A DNA stretch of 21,705 nt from Ruminococcaceae bacterium UBA7135 (GCA_002492075.1 DKXD01000038.1:1-21705), one strand, 5' to 3'. Positions 1 through 7,330 are shown, counted from the stretch's first letter. Translations and numbers: made by a program. The notes: generated by a model not told the origin, from the letters alone.

Positions 1-230
1 CGAGTGGCGCTGGCTATGCACATTTTAACGCCCGCCGCTCTCGCCTTTTCGAGAAATTTCACCACGCCGCTTTTTAAATCTATATCGTTGGCATAGTGTA
101 CCCGCATACGGTCGTATGCCGCCTCCATCTGCACGCGGTCAAAAAAATCGCAGCCGGCGGTCTCAATACGCCAGAAGCGCATGCTGTCGCACAGTGTGCC
201 GTCCAGATCGAATATGTAAAACTTCTTCAT
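1..230 (-). CDS. HAD-superfamily hydrolase (phosphatase), N-terminal part
   Basis: The minus strand reads from ATG at 230-228 and runs off the left window edge after about 76 codons. The product begins MKKFYIFDLDGTL, which is HAD motif I: the first Asp of DLDGT is the nucleophile and the second the general acid. About 65 residues later it reads MCIASAT, the position of motif II, whose Ser/Thr contacts the phosphoryl group. The region between is helical and suits a small alpha-helical cap, as in beta-phosphoglucomutase-like phosphatases. The substrate cannot be told from this fragment. A ribosome site (AAGGTGA on the minus strand, 241-235) precedes the ATG. The family call is firm; the specific activity is unknown. 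Confidence 0.85.
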   Translation of the reverse strand, partial: MKKFYIFDLDGTLCDSMRFWRIETAGCDFFDRVQMEAAYDRMRVHYANDIDLKSGVVKFLEKARAAGVKMCIASAT

Positions 231-246
231 AACATCACCTTAGTAT

Positions 247-275
247 ATTGTAGCATACTTTCGGAGTAATTGCAA
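247..275 (-). promoter_or_regulatory. sigma-A promoter of the HAD gene
   Basis: On the minus strand TTGCAA (275-270) and TACAAT (252-247) are separated by 17 bases. Transcription would start near 240, so the Shine-Dalgarno sequence lies almost at the 5' end of the message and the leader is only about 10 bases long. Confidence 0.6.
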
Positions 276-325
276 GAGCCGAATTTCTACTCGATGTTTA
301 TTACACGAACGTCGGTTTTTTGTTT

Positions 326-388
326 TCCCCCATAGTCGGGGAGGCGCCCGCGATTTGTTGTTTCCCCGCCTGCGGCGGGGGAAACAAC
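326..388. repeat. GC-rich palindromes in a divergent intergenic region
   Basis: The main hairpin is at 357-388. Its arms are GTTGTTTCCCCGCC and GGCGGGGGAAACAAC around a TGC loop, with one extra G in the right arm. A smaller one (TCCCC / GGGGA) lies at 326-342. They sit between divergently read genes, so neither is the 3' terminator of a visible gene. The core is shared with hairpins at 4956-4988, 11664-11688 and 19054-19066. Confidence 0.6.
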
Positions 389-445
389 CTGCGAACAAGG
401 TGTATAGTCGAAAATACGACAATGTTCAAGTAGTTTAATATATTT

Positions 446-451
446 TATAAT
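446..451 (+). promoter_or_regulatory. possible -10 element of the small XRE gene
   Basis: TATAAT lies at 446-451. No good -35 is seen at the right distance (TGTTCA at 423-428 is the best). A start site near 458 would exclude the upstream ATG at 455 and favours the ATG at 470. Confidence 0.35.
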
Positions 452-469
452 ATTATGTGGGTGATAAAA

Positions 470-676
470 ATGATCGTGTATACTCCGCTTTGGGAGACCA
501 TGAAGAAAAAGGGCGTTTCAACATACGCTTTGATAAACAAATACGGAATAAGCAGCAGCACGATACACCGTCTGCGGCATAATTTGGGTATAACGACACA
601 GCTGATAGACGATCTCTGCAAGATACTTGACTGCCGCATAGAGGATATCGCGCTTTATGTTGGGGAAGACAAATAG
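470..676 (+). CDS. small XRE/Cro-type helix-turn-helix regulator
   Basis: This is a 68-aa protein that is almost entirely one helix-turn-helix domain. Residues about 17-37 (TYALINKYGISSSTIHRLR) form the turn and recognition helix. The following LIDDLCKILDCRIEDIALY matches the usual C-terminal part of minimal XRE domains in Firmicutes. An ATG at 455 is in frame, but it lies about at the predicted transcription start and has no ribosome site. GGTGAT at 460-465 is placed for the ATG at 470. It stands alone, with its own terminator. The target is unknown; the palindrome at 834-856 in front of the next operon is a candidate by position only. Confidence 0.8.
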   Translation: MIVYTPLWETMKKKGVSTYALINKYGISSSTIHRLRHNLGITTQLIDDLCKILDCRIEDIALYVGEDK

Positions 677-680
677 AAAC

Positions 681-709
681 AGTCCGCGCATTAACCTGCG
701 GGCTTTTTT
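681..709 (+). terminator. rho-independent terminator of the XRE gene
   Basis: AGTCCGC (681-687) pairs with GCGGGCT (698-704, one G-T pair) around a 10-base loop and is followed by TTTTT. Confidence 0.7.
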
Positions 710-799
710 CGGCAAGCGTTGAGCGGCTATGCGGACACGCTCCGGATATACGGGTGACTTTTATGTTCCGGCCGCGGCGCGTAAAATTTTTAAAAATAC

Positions 800-828
800 T
801 TGACAATAATAGTAAGCTGTGCTATAAT
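800..828 (+). promoter_or_regulatory. consensus sigma-A promoter of the ABC/glycosyltransferase operon
   Basis: TTGACA (800-805) and TATAAT (823-828) are separated by 17 bases, a full match to the consensus. Such a strong promoter is probably held down by the palindrome directly downstream. Confidence 0.85.
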
Positions 829-833
829 GAACG

Positions 834-856
834 AGTGATATCAAAATGATATCACT
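834..856. promoter_or_regulatory. perfect 10-bp inverted repeat, probable operator
   Basis: The arms AGTGATATCA (834-843) and TGATATCACT (847-856) are exact reverse complements around an AAA spacer. The element begins about 6 bases after the -10 box, so it covers the transcription start, the classic place for a repressor site. No T-run follows, so it is not a terminator. The repressor is not identified. The neighbouring XRE protein is one candidate, a GntR-type regulator elsewhere another. Confidence 0.75.
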
Positions 857-881
857 AAATACAATCGAGAAAGGAACAGAC

Positions 882-1787
882 ATGGTAACGATACGAAATC
901 TGAAGAAAAGCTACAAGGGCTTCCCGGTGCTGCGGGGGCTGAGCATGGATATAAACGACGGCGACGTGTACGGCTTTCTGGGGCGCAACGGCTGCGGAAA
1001 GACCACCACAATGAACATCATCTGCGGCGTTATCCCCAAGGACAGCGGCGAGGTGGAGATAGGCGGCGGCAAGCCCGTAATGATAGGATATCTCCCCGAA
1101 AGCCCCGCCATTCCCGCATATATGACGGCGCGCGAGTATCTGGAGTATATAGCCGCGTGTTCAAATTATGACGGCGACATCAAAAAGCGCACCAACGAGG
1201 TGCTTGAAACGGTAGGACTTCGGGACGCGGCGGACAGGCGCACAAAGGGCTTCTCGCGCGGAATGACGCAGCGTCTGGGAATGGGCGCGGCGATCTTCAA
1301 GGATCCCGAGCTGCTGATATTCGACGAGCCGACGTCGGCGCTTGACCCGCAAGGGCGCAGCGAGGTCATTTCAATAATCGACCGCTTAAAGGGAATGGGC
1401 AGCACGATAGTTTTGTCTACGCATATTCTCTCGGACGTAGAGCGCGTGGCGAACCGCATAGGCATCGTAAACGGCGGCACAATTGCCGAGGAAGGCGATA
1501 TGAAAGCGATCCTACGCAAATACAGCGGCGACGTTATCAGCCTTTCCGTGCGAAATCTGACGCAGGAGCAAAAGCTGGAGCTTTTAAAGGTGAAGTTCGC
1601 CAACGCCGAGTTCAACAACGACACGGGCGTGTTCCGCTTCGGCGGCTTCACCGGCTCCGCCGAAAACGGCACGGAGGACGCTGCGCGGCAGCTTATAAAG
1701 CTCGCCGCAGATAACGGTATGGTGCTTGAAAACTTTACGATAGGCACAGCTACTCTCGAGGAAGTATTCGGAAAGGTGGTCGGATAA
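882..1787 (+). CDS. ABC transporter ATP-binding protein (ABC-2 type exporter)
   Basis: A 301-aa nucleotide-binding subunit. Walker A GRNGCGKTT is at residues 34-42, the Q-loop region GYLPESP has Glu at 73 as is usual in ABC-2 exporters, the signature is SRGMTQRL (about 125-132), Walker B is LLIFDEP (144-150) and the switch His is 181 (STHIL). About 90 residues follow the core, typical of this subfamily. The frame is open from 846, but that ATG is inside the operator. The ATG at 882 has AAAGGAA about 7 bases upstream and gives a standard N-terminus. The stop abuts the start of the permease gene, so the two form one transporter. The substrate is unknown; linkage to glycolipid glycosyltransferases hints at an envelope role, which is inference. 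Confidence 0.92.
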   Translation: MVTIRNLKKSYKGFPVLRGLSMDINDGDVYGFLGRNGCGKTTTMNIICGVIPKDSGEVEIGGGKPVMIGYLPESPAIPAYMTAREYLEYIAACSNYDGDIKKRTNEVLETVGLRDAADRRTKGFSRGMTQRLGMGAAIFKDPELLIFDEPTSALDPQGRSEVISIIDRLKGMGSTIVLSTHILSDVERVANRIGIVNGGTIAEEGDMKAILRKYSGDVISLSVRNLTQEQKLELLKVKFANAEFNNDTGVFRFGGFTGSAENGTEDAARQLIKLAADNGMVLENFTIGTATLEEVFGKVVG

Positions 1788-2672
1788 ATGAAAGCGCAGT
1801 TAAAATACAGCTTTAAAAAAGAAAAAGCGCTGTTTGTAAGAAGATATCATCTGCTGGGTATGCTGCTCGGCATATTCGGCTTTGCGATAATGAATCCGCT
1901 GTTATGCAAGGCAATGGATTCTATGATGAAAATAGCGAACGAAATGGAATTCCCCACCCAAACGGCGGCAGTAAGCATGGCGTCGGGCGGCGTTTCGGGA
2001 GCGGCGGGTCTTGAAAGCATGATGAGTATGTTCCAAAGCGCGTCGTTTTCGCTCGGCTACACCTTTTCGCAGATAATATCGTATTCGCTGCTTATCATAA
2101 TGCTTGTTACCCGCTCGGCGGCGGGCGGAGAGCAGCGCAAGCGCACGATGATAGTGCCGATGTGCAGCGGTCTGCAATACAAAAACTACCTTATCCCTAA
2201 GTTCGTTATCTATCCGCTTTCAACGCTTGTGCTGACGTTCCTCGGCGGAATGATGGCGGGCGGGTTTTGCAACGCGCTGTTCACCGTCGACCGCGTAAGC
2301 TTTGATATGATAGCATTCGGTTCGCTTATTATGGCGGTGTACTGCGCGTTTATCATAACGATATATCTGGCGCTGGGGGTTTGCACCTCCCGCCCGGGAC
2401 TTATGACAGGCGCGGTGTATCTCGGACAGATGATACTGCCGTCATTCCTTGACGCTATGGGACTCAGCGACTATCAGCCGTTCATGCTGGTATCGGCGGC
2501 AAGCTCGATGTTTATGTTGGGCAAAGAATACGGACTTTCGGATAGGCTGCCGAGCATTCTTACAGCAATGGGGCTTTGCGTCGTAATAAGCGTGTTGATG
2601 TACTTCCTCGCTCGGGGAGTTCTGGGAGCCAAAAAGATAGACAACACGGAAGAGGACAAACCCGCGTTCTGA
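1788..2672 (+). CDS. ABC-2 type transporter permease
   Basis: A 294-aa membrane protein whose ATG follows the ATPase stop codon with no gap. It has a short basic N-terminus, then about six hydrophobic segments: residues about 20-40, a pair around 85-110, and four more to about 275. A long loop rich in Met and Ser (about 45-80) separates the first two. This layout fits the membrane subunit of an ABC-2 exporter paired with the preceding ATPase. No sequence motif identifies the cargo. The C-terminus is short and charged. Confidence 0.8.
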   Translation: MKAQLKYSFKKEKALFVRRYHLLGMLLGIFGFAIMNPLLCKAMDSMMKIANEMEFPTQTAAVSMASGGVSGAAGLESMMSMFQSASFSLGYTFSQIISYSLLIIMLVTRSAAGGEQRKRTMIVPMCSGLQYKNYLIPKFVIYPLSTLVLTFLGGMMAGGFCNALFTVDRVSFDMIAFGSLIMAVYCAFIITIYLALGVCTSRPGLMTGAVYLGQMILPSFLDAMGLSDYQPFMLVSAASSMFMLGKEYGLSDRLPSILTAMGLCVVISVLMYFLARGVLGAKKIDNTEEDKPAF

Positions 2673-2706
2673 TCTCCCGACAAAACGCCAAAGCAAAGGA
2701 GTTATT

Positions 2707-3731
2707 ATGAAGGTTTATATCTATTCGGAGGCGATGGACAAGATAGGAAAAAGCGGCGTTGGCAGAGCGAAGCTTCACCAGATAGCCGCCGCCGAAAAAA
2801 ACGGCGTGAAGATCGTCGACAACATCGACGACGCTGACGTTGTTCATATCAACACCGTGCTGCCCAACTCGCCTAGACTGGCGAAAAAGCTCCGAAAAAA
2901 GGGAGTGCCCGTGGTGTATCACGCGCACTCCACGCGCGAGGACTTCCGCAATTCGTACATAGGCGCTAACGCGGTATCGGGGCTGTTCAAGAGGTGGCTT
3001 ATCAGGTGCTATTCGTTGGGCGACGTTATCGTCACGCCAAGCGAATACTCAAAAAGCCTGCTTGAGGGTTACGGCATAAAAAAAGAGATATACGCCGTCT
3101 CCAACGGCATAGACATAAACGAATACCGCCGAAACGAGCAGGCGGGCAGCGAATTCCGCAAAAAATACGGCTTCTCCGAAAACGATAAAGTGGTTATGTC
3201 CGCGGGGCTTCTGATAAAGCGCAAGGGTGTTCACGATTTCGCGGAGATAGCTCGGCGGTTGCCGCAGTACAAGTTTATATGGTTCGGAACGGCGGATCTG
3301 AAATTTGTCGGAAAAGAGGTTCGAAACGCCGTTAAAAACGCACCCGAAAATCTGACTTTCGCGGGTTATGTGGAAAAGCCCGAGCTTCAGGCGGCTCTTT
3401 CGGGAAGCGATCTGTTTTTGTTTCCCTCGTATGAGGAGACCGAGGGAATTGTAGTACTTGAAGCGCTGGCTATGCAAATACCCGTACTGCTGAGGAATAT
3501 CCCCGTTTACAACGGTTGGATTTGTTCACAGGGGGAGGGTATAGGAACAATTCATATCTGGCGGAGAACAACGACGAATTTGTGCGTCTCGCCGAGGATA
3601 TACTCGAAAAGCGCGTACCGTCGCTGGTCGAATTGGGATATGAGGTCGCGCGGTCACGGTCGCTTGAAGCCGTCGGAGCAAAGCTCGCCGAAATATACGC
3701 CCGCGCAATGGAGATCCGCAAAAAGAAATAA
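2707..3731 (+). pseudogene. GT4 glycosyltransferase, LafB/CpoA-like, frameshifted
   Basis: From ATG 2707 (ribosome site AAAGGAG just upstream) the frame reads a normal GT4 enzyme to about residue 271. It has SGVGRAKLHQ near the N-terminus, YHAHSTREDFRNSYIG at 71-86, a nucleotide-sugar region around AGLLIKRKG (166-174) and the EX7E motif at E244/E252 followed by IPVLLRNIPVYNGW. After about 3517-3540 this frame gives unrelated sequence to a stop at 3771. The next frame (-1) continues the expected C-terminus, LAENNDEFVRLAEDILEK and then EVARSRSLEAVG, to a TAA at 3729-3731. One base appears lost, perhaps in the G5 run at 3531-3535. Restored, the protein would be about 341 aa, close to its 343-aa neighbour. 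It resembles the enzyme that adds the second sugar to glucosyl-diacylglycerol. The break may be real, population-level, or a sequencing error. Confidence 0.8.
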
Positions 3732-3776
3732 CGCGCACCTTTCTTCTTACACGAGCAAACTCACAATATAAAGAAA

Positions 3777-3838
3777 CGCCGATAAATGAAAAGCATGATT
3801 AGATCGGCGCTTACCCAAACAAAGCGTTCGACTGTTTG
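3777..3838 (+). other. inverted repeats between the two glycosyltransferase genes
   Basis: CGCCGAT (3777-3783) and ATCGGCG (3803-3809) are complementary around 19 bases. CAAACA (3816-3821) and TGTTTG (3833-3838) form a second weak stem just before the ribosome site of the next gene. No T-run follows either, so read-through into the next gene is likely. The role is unknown. Confidence 0.3.
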
Positions 3839-3857
3839 TTTATGATAAGGAGAAAGT

Positions 3858-4889
3858 ATGAAAAAGTATACGATAAATATGATGAGCGCCGCAACAAGCG
3901 TAAAAGGTCAGGGTGTCGGCTCGGCGTATATGGAACAGGTAAAACTGGTGCGCGAGGGGCTTTCGGACAAGTTCGAGGTGTTTGAGAACGCGCGAATGGC
4001 AGCGGACATTACCCACTACCATACGATAAACCCCAACTATCTTCTGATGAAGAACCGCCGCTGCAAAAACGGCACGAGCGTTTGCTACGTTCACTTCGTT
4101 CCCGAGACCGTTGAGGACAGCCTTAATCTTCCCAAGTTCGCCAAAAGCGTATTTTACAAGTATATGCTGAAATTCTACCGCTCCATGGATAACATAGTGG
4201 TGGTAAACCCGTATTTTATCGACGTTCTGGAAAAGTACGATATTCCGCGCGAGAAAGTAACATATATTCCGAACTTCGTGGATACCGAGCAGTTCCACCC
4301 GCTCACTCTCGAGAAGAAACGAAACGTCCGCCGACACTTCCACATCCCCGAGGACAAATTTGTGGTTTTGTGCGCGGGACAGCTTCAGGTGAGAAAGGGC
4401 GCGTTCGATTTTCTGGAGTGCGCGAAACGTATGCCCGACGTCCAGTTCGTGTGGGCAGGCGGATTCAGCTTCGGAAGAATGACGGACGGTTACAGCGAGC
4501 TTGCGAAAGTCGTTAAAAACCCTCCGCCCAATGTGAAGTTCCTCGGAATAGTAGACCGCGAAAATATGAACAAGGTATACAACGCCGCGGACGTTATGGC
4601 GCTGCTTTCGTATGACGAGCTTTTCCCGATGACTATCCTCGAGGCGATGTGCGCGAACATTCCGATACTCTTGCGCGATATCCCGATATACAATAATATC
4701 TTGTTCGATTTTTATTATCGCGAAAAAAACGTGGACGGTTTCGTGCGCGAGCTGGAAAAGCTCCACGGCGACAAGGAATATTACGCCCAAGGCGTGGCAA
4801 ATTCAAAACGCGGCAACGAATTCTATGATAAAAAACACGTTCTTCAGATGTGGGACGATTATTACACGTCGTTGTTAAAGAAGCGCTGA
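3858..4889 (+). CDS. GT4 glycosyltransferase, LafA/IagA-like (probable diacylglycerol glucosyltransferase)
   Basis: A 343-aa GT-B fold enzyme. The N-terminal half has KGQGVGSAYMEQ (16-27), DITHYHTI and YVHFVPET (77-84), which resemble the streptococcal/lactococcal enzyme that adds the first glucose to diacylglycerol. The C-terminal half carries GQLQVRKG (174-181) and the GT4 EX7E motif at E254/E262, followed by IPILLRDIPIY. The ribosome site AAGGAG lies about 7 bases before the ATG. In streptococci the lafB gene precedes lafA, the same order as here. The acceptor is inferred from family resemblance, not shown; a polysaccharide role is the alternative. The stop codon lies inside the stem of the terminator. 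Confidence 0.85.
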   Translation: MKKYTINMMSAATSVKGQGVGSAYMEQVKLVREGLSDKFEVFENARMAADITHYHTINPNYLLMKNRRCKNGTSVCYVHFVPETVEDSLNLPKFAKSVFYKYMLKFYRSMDNIVVVNPYFIDVLEKYDIPREKVTYIPNFVDTEQFHPLTLEKKRNVRRHFHIPEDKFVVLCAGQLQVRKGAFDFLECAKRMPDVQFVWAGGFSFGRMTDGYSELAKVVKNPPPNVKFLGIVDRENMNKVYNAADVMALLSYDELFPMTILEAMCANIPILLRDIPIYNNILFDFYYREKNVDGFVRELEKLHGDKEYYAQGVANSKRGNEFYDKKHVLQMWDDYYTSLLKKR

Positions 4890-4909
4890 TTACCCCCTTA
4901 TCGGCGCTT
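4881..4909 (+). terminator. terminator-like hairpin closing the glycosyltransferase operon
   Basis: AAGCGCTGAT (4881-4890) pairs with ATCGGCGCTT (4900-4909) with one G-T pair, around a C-rich loop. The stop codon TGA is inside the left arm. Only a loose T/G-rich stretch (TGTTGTTGATG) follows. Confidence 0.6.
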
Positions 4910-4955
4910 GTTGTTGATGTTACGGGTTTTCCTCGCTGCGAAATAAAAACGCTTA

Positions 4956-4988
4956 AGTTTTCCCCCGCCGCAGGCGGGGGGGAAAACT
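4956..4988. repeat. GC-rich palindrome before the MATE gene
   Basis: AGTTTTCCCCCGCC (4956-4969) and GGCGGGGGGGAAAACT (4973-4988) face each other around GCA, with two extra G in the right arm. It ends 19 bases before the MATE start codon and is the closest relative of the hairpin at 357-388. Confidence 0.65.
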
Positions 4989-5007
4989 AAGAGAAAAAAG
5001 GATAAGA

Positions 5008-6375
5008 ATGGAAGCTAAGGAAAATAAAATGGGCATTATGCCCGTTCGCAAATTATTGATAAGCATGTCGCTGCCTATGGTGATATCGATGTTTGTACAG
5101 GCAATGTACAACCTCATCGACAGCATCTTTGTTGCGCAAATAGATCACGACGCGCTTACCGCCGTGAATATGGCTTTTCCCATGCAGTCGCTGATGATAG
5201 CGTTTCAGGTGGGGCTGGGAGTTGGAATGAACGCGCTGGTATCGCGTCTTTTGGGCGAAAAAAAGCCCAAAGAAGCGGGACAAGCCGCCGTTCACGGACT
5301 GCTGCTGTCGCTTTTGAACTATCTGATGTTCCTTATCGTCGGACTGACTCTGACGGGCGTGTTTTATTCCGTGCAAAGCAAGTCGGAAGCCGTGATAAGC
5401 TACGGCAAGGAATACCTCTCCACGGTGATGATATTCGGCTTCGGGCTGTTTTTCCAGATATGCTTTGAACGATTTCTGCAAGCTACCGGAAAAACCGTTT
5501 ACTGTATGATAATGCAGGGCGTGGGAGCGGTCATTAACATCGGTCTTGACCCTCTGTTTATCTTTGTATTCGATATGGGAGTAAGGGGCGCGGCGATAGC
5601 TACCGTTATAGGACAGTGCATAGGCTGCGCACTGGGAGCGCTTCTCCACTTTACCAAAAACAACGAACTGGTTCTCAGCTTTAAGGACTTTAAGCCCGAT
5701 CGACACACTATCGGAAAAATATACTCGGTAGCAATGCCCTCGACGATGATGAGCGCCTTGGTCTCCGTAATGACATACGGAATGAACATCATACTCAAAA
5801 ACTACGAGGAGACTGCGGCTACGGTTTTCGGCGTATACTATAAGCTGCAAAGCTTTGTGGTTATGCCCGTTTTCGGTATGAACAACGGCATAGTGCCGAT
5901 AATCGCGTACAATTACGGTGCGGGCAAGGGTGAACGAATAGTAAAGACGATAAAACTTGGCGCGTGCTTCGCCACAGGCGTTATGATAGTGGGGCTGGCG
6001 CTGTTTCAGATCTTCCCGAATCTGTTTCTCGGATTCTTCAATCCCGATGAGGAAATGCTGCGCGTGGGTAACCCGGCGCTGCGGACGCTCTCCTTTTCCT
6101 ACATATTTATGGGCGCGTCCATTGTGATGACCTCGACGTTTCAAGCGCTTGGAAACGGAGTGTGGAGCCTGCTTGTATTTATCGTAAGAATGATAGCGCC
6201 CGCACTGCCGTTAGCGTGGCTTTTCGGAAAGCTTGGCGGAGTGGGCATGATATGGCTAGCGATGCCTATATGCGAATGTCTTGGTCTGATACTTGCCGCG
6301 TTTCTTATGCGGAAAATGTTCCTTAAAGTAATAAAACCAATGCTGAAGGTCGGTGAAACGAATGTCGATATGTGA
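5008..6375 (+). CDS. MATE family multidrug/cation antiporter
   Basis: A 455-aa polytopic membrane protein with about twelve hydrophobic segments in two similar halves, the MATE layout and usual length. Family-typical sequence includes LLISMSLPMVISMFVQAMYN with IDSIFVAQ near the N-terminus, GLGVGMNALVSRLLG around residue 75, and PIIAYNYGAGKGER near the middle. MATE proteins export organic cations, drugs or metabolites using a Na+ or H+ gradient; the substrate cannot be read from sequence. AAAGGATAAGA precedes the ATG. A later in-frame ATG (MGIMPVRKLL) is possible but has a poorer ribosome site. The 3' end overlaps the next small gene by 14 bases, so the two are probably translationally coupled. 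Confidence 0.93.
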   Translation: MEAKENKMGIMPVRKLLISMSLPMVISMFVQAMYNLIDSIFVAQIDHDALTAVNMAFPMQSLMIAFQVGLGVGMNALVSRLLGEKKPKEAGQAAVHGLLLSLLNYLMFLIVGLTLTGVFYSVQSKSEAVISYGKEYLSTVMIFGFGLFFQICFERFLQATGKTVYCMIMQGVGAVINIGLDPLFIFVFDMGVRGAAIATVIGQCIGCALGALLHFTKNNELVLSFKDFKPDRHTIGKIYSVAMPSTMMSALVSVMTYGMNIILKNYEETAATVFGVYYKLQSFVVMPVFGMNNGIVPIIAYNYGAGKGERIVKTIKLGACFATGVMIVGLALFQIFPNLFLGFFNPDEEMLRVGNPALRTLSFSYIFMGASIVMTSTFQALGNGVWSLLVFIVRMIAPALPLAWLFGKLGGVGMIWLAMPICECLGLILAAFLMRKMFLKVIKPMLKVGETNVDM

Positions 6376-6532
6376 TGAATGTGTCAACTATGTTTATGAC
6401 GAGGACTACGACTGTTACACCTGTCTGGTGAACCTCGACGAGGACGAGATGTACCGCTTCCTTAAAGGTACGAACGAAAGCTGCCCCTACTTCGACCGCG
6501 ACGACGAATATTTTCTGGCGGGAAAACAATAG
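6362..6532 (+). CDS. 56-aa cysteine-rich acidic protein, DUF6472-like
   Basis: ATG at 6362 overlaps the end of the MATE gene in another frame and has GGTGA five bases upstream. The product has CDEC at residues 4-7, CYTC at 18-21 and a further Cys at 41 in SCPYF. The middle is strongly acidic (YDEDYD, NLDEDEM). The pattern of two CxxC pairs, an acidic NLDEDEM stretch and a C-P-Y-F end matches small clostridial proteins I recognise as DUF6472. Four or five cysteines in so small a protein suggest a metal-bound knuckle. No function is established. Overlap with an exporter gene may mean coupled expression rather than shared function. Confidence 0.8.
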   Translation: MSICDECVNYVYDEDYDCYTCLVNLDEDEMYRFLKGTNESCPYFDRDDEYFLAGKQ

Positions 6533-6581
6533 CTTCAACCGAAATCCGAGTTCTCGGGCAAATCCGATCGTATATAGTATG

Positions 6582-6605
6582 ATTCCCCCGCCGCAATCGG
6601 GGGAT
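6582..6605 (+). terminator. terminator-like hairpin after the MATE/DUF6472-like pair
   Basis: TCCCCCG (6584-6590) pairs with CGGGGGA (6598-6604) around CCGCAAT and is followed by TTTATATA. It looks like a diverged member of the CCGCC/GGCGG hairpin set. Confidence 0.5.
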
Positions 6606-6737
6606 TTATATATGATACTAAGGCAACACTGCAAAGCGGGGATGAGAAAACAAGATAATGTGTCTGCTTTTAATGAGAAATTAGTACGAGCACAATTTAA
6701 TCGACTCTTCCTTAAATATTTTTGTTCAAAATCACTA

Positions 6738-6766
6738 TTGACTAATTTGCTTAACAGGTGTAAAAT
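6738..6766 (+). promoter_or_regulatory. sigma-A promoter of the marR/ABC pair
   Basis: TTGACT (6738-6743) and TAAAAT (6761-6766) are separated by 17 bases, and the MarR gene starts 27 bases downstream. Autoregulation by MarR is usual for such arrangements; I could not make out a clear palindrome here. Confidence 0.7.
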
Positions 6767-6793
6767 AATAACACACGTTAAGGAAAAGGGGGT

Positions 6794-7330
6794 ATGGATT
6801 TGAAATATTTGCTTGATTTTCTGGGTGAGAACAAGCCCGCCGACAACCGCCTTTCCAACGAGCAGCGCGGGGCTTTGATGAAATCGATGATGCGGCTTAT
6901 AAACATTAAATCGGACGTGCTGACGGAAGGCTGCTCCTCTCACTCCGAGATAATGCTGCTGTACTGCTCGCTTGATTGGTTTGCCGAGCATGGCGAACAC
7001 ATTACCGCGGCACAAGCGGCAAAAATGCTCAGAGTCTCCGCTCCGTCCGCTTCAAGAACGCTTAAGGGTCTTGAGGAAAAGGGACTTATCGAACGCGACT
7101 CCGATCCACGCGACCGCCGCTCCGTGCGAATAGTCGTCACAAAAACGGGCGAGCGGCGTGTGAACCGTATACTCAGCTACGTTTTCACAACAATGGACAG
7201 GGCGCTCGGCGAATTTTCGGAAGAAGAACTCGCCGCAATGATTAAGCTTCATGACAAGCTCGTTTGTTCGATAGAAAAAGCTATCAAATCAAGTAAAAAA
7301 GCGGGCGACGGTTGCCGCAGCGAAGATTAG
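6794..7330 (+). CDS. MarR family transcriptional regulator
   Basis: A 178-aa winged-helix protein. Residues about 70-92 (ITAAQAAKMLRVSAPSASR) are the helix-turn-helix. Residues about 93-118, GLEEKGLIERDSDPRDRRS followed by VRIVVTKTGE, are the hallmark MarR recognition helix end and wing with the DxRDRR motif. Flanking helices would form the dimer interface. A G-rich ribosome site (AAGGAAAAGGGGG) precedes the ATG. The large ABC transporter gene follows after 57 bases with no clear terminator between, so MarR probably represses its own operon and the exporter. The effector is unknown. The C-terminal tail is Lys/Ser rich and dispensable-looking. Confidence 0.92.
   Translation: MDLKYLLDFLGENKPADNRLSNEQRGALMKSMMRLINIKSDVLTEGCSSHSEIMLLYCSLDWFAEHGEHITAAQAAKMLRVSAPSASRTLKGLEEKGLIERDSDPRDRRSVRIVVTKTGERRVNRILSYVFTTMDRALGEFSEEELAAMIKLHDKLVCSIEKAIKSSKKAGDGCRSED

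Noticed and set aside
326..388. CRISPR repeat or phage attachment site
   Set aside because: There are no regularly spaced repeats with spacers and no integrase nearby; these are isolated palindromes.
846..881. 12-codon N-terminal extension of the ABC ATPase
   Set aside because: The ATG is inside the operator palindrome and lacks a ribosome site; the ATG at 882 has one and gives the normal N-terminus.
3514..3545. Programmed -1 frameshift in the LafB-like gene
   Set aside because: I see no X-XXY-YYZ slippery heptamer with a downstream structure, and the family does not use recoding; a simple indel is more likely.
3840..4790. 316-aa open frame antisense to the LafA-like gene
   Set aside because: It lies wholly opposite a gene with clear GT4 motifs, has a His/Val-rich composition typical of shadow frames, and no ribosome site.
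5053..6144. 363-aa open frame antisense to the MATE gene
   Set aside because: Composition is unnatural (many His, Arg, Tyr, Gln) and it mirrors a well-supported membrane protein gene.
6579..6803. 74-aa frame before marR
   Set aside because: It spans a hairpin and the marR promoter, overlaps the marR start, and has no ribosome site or recognisable sequence.
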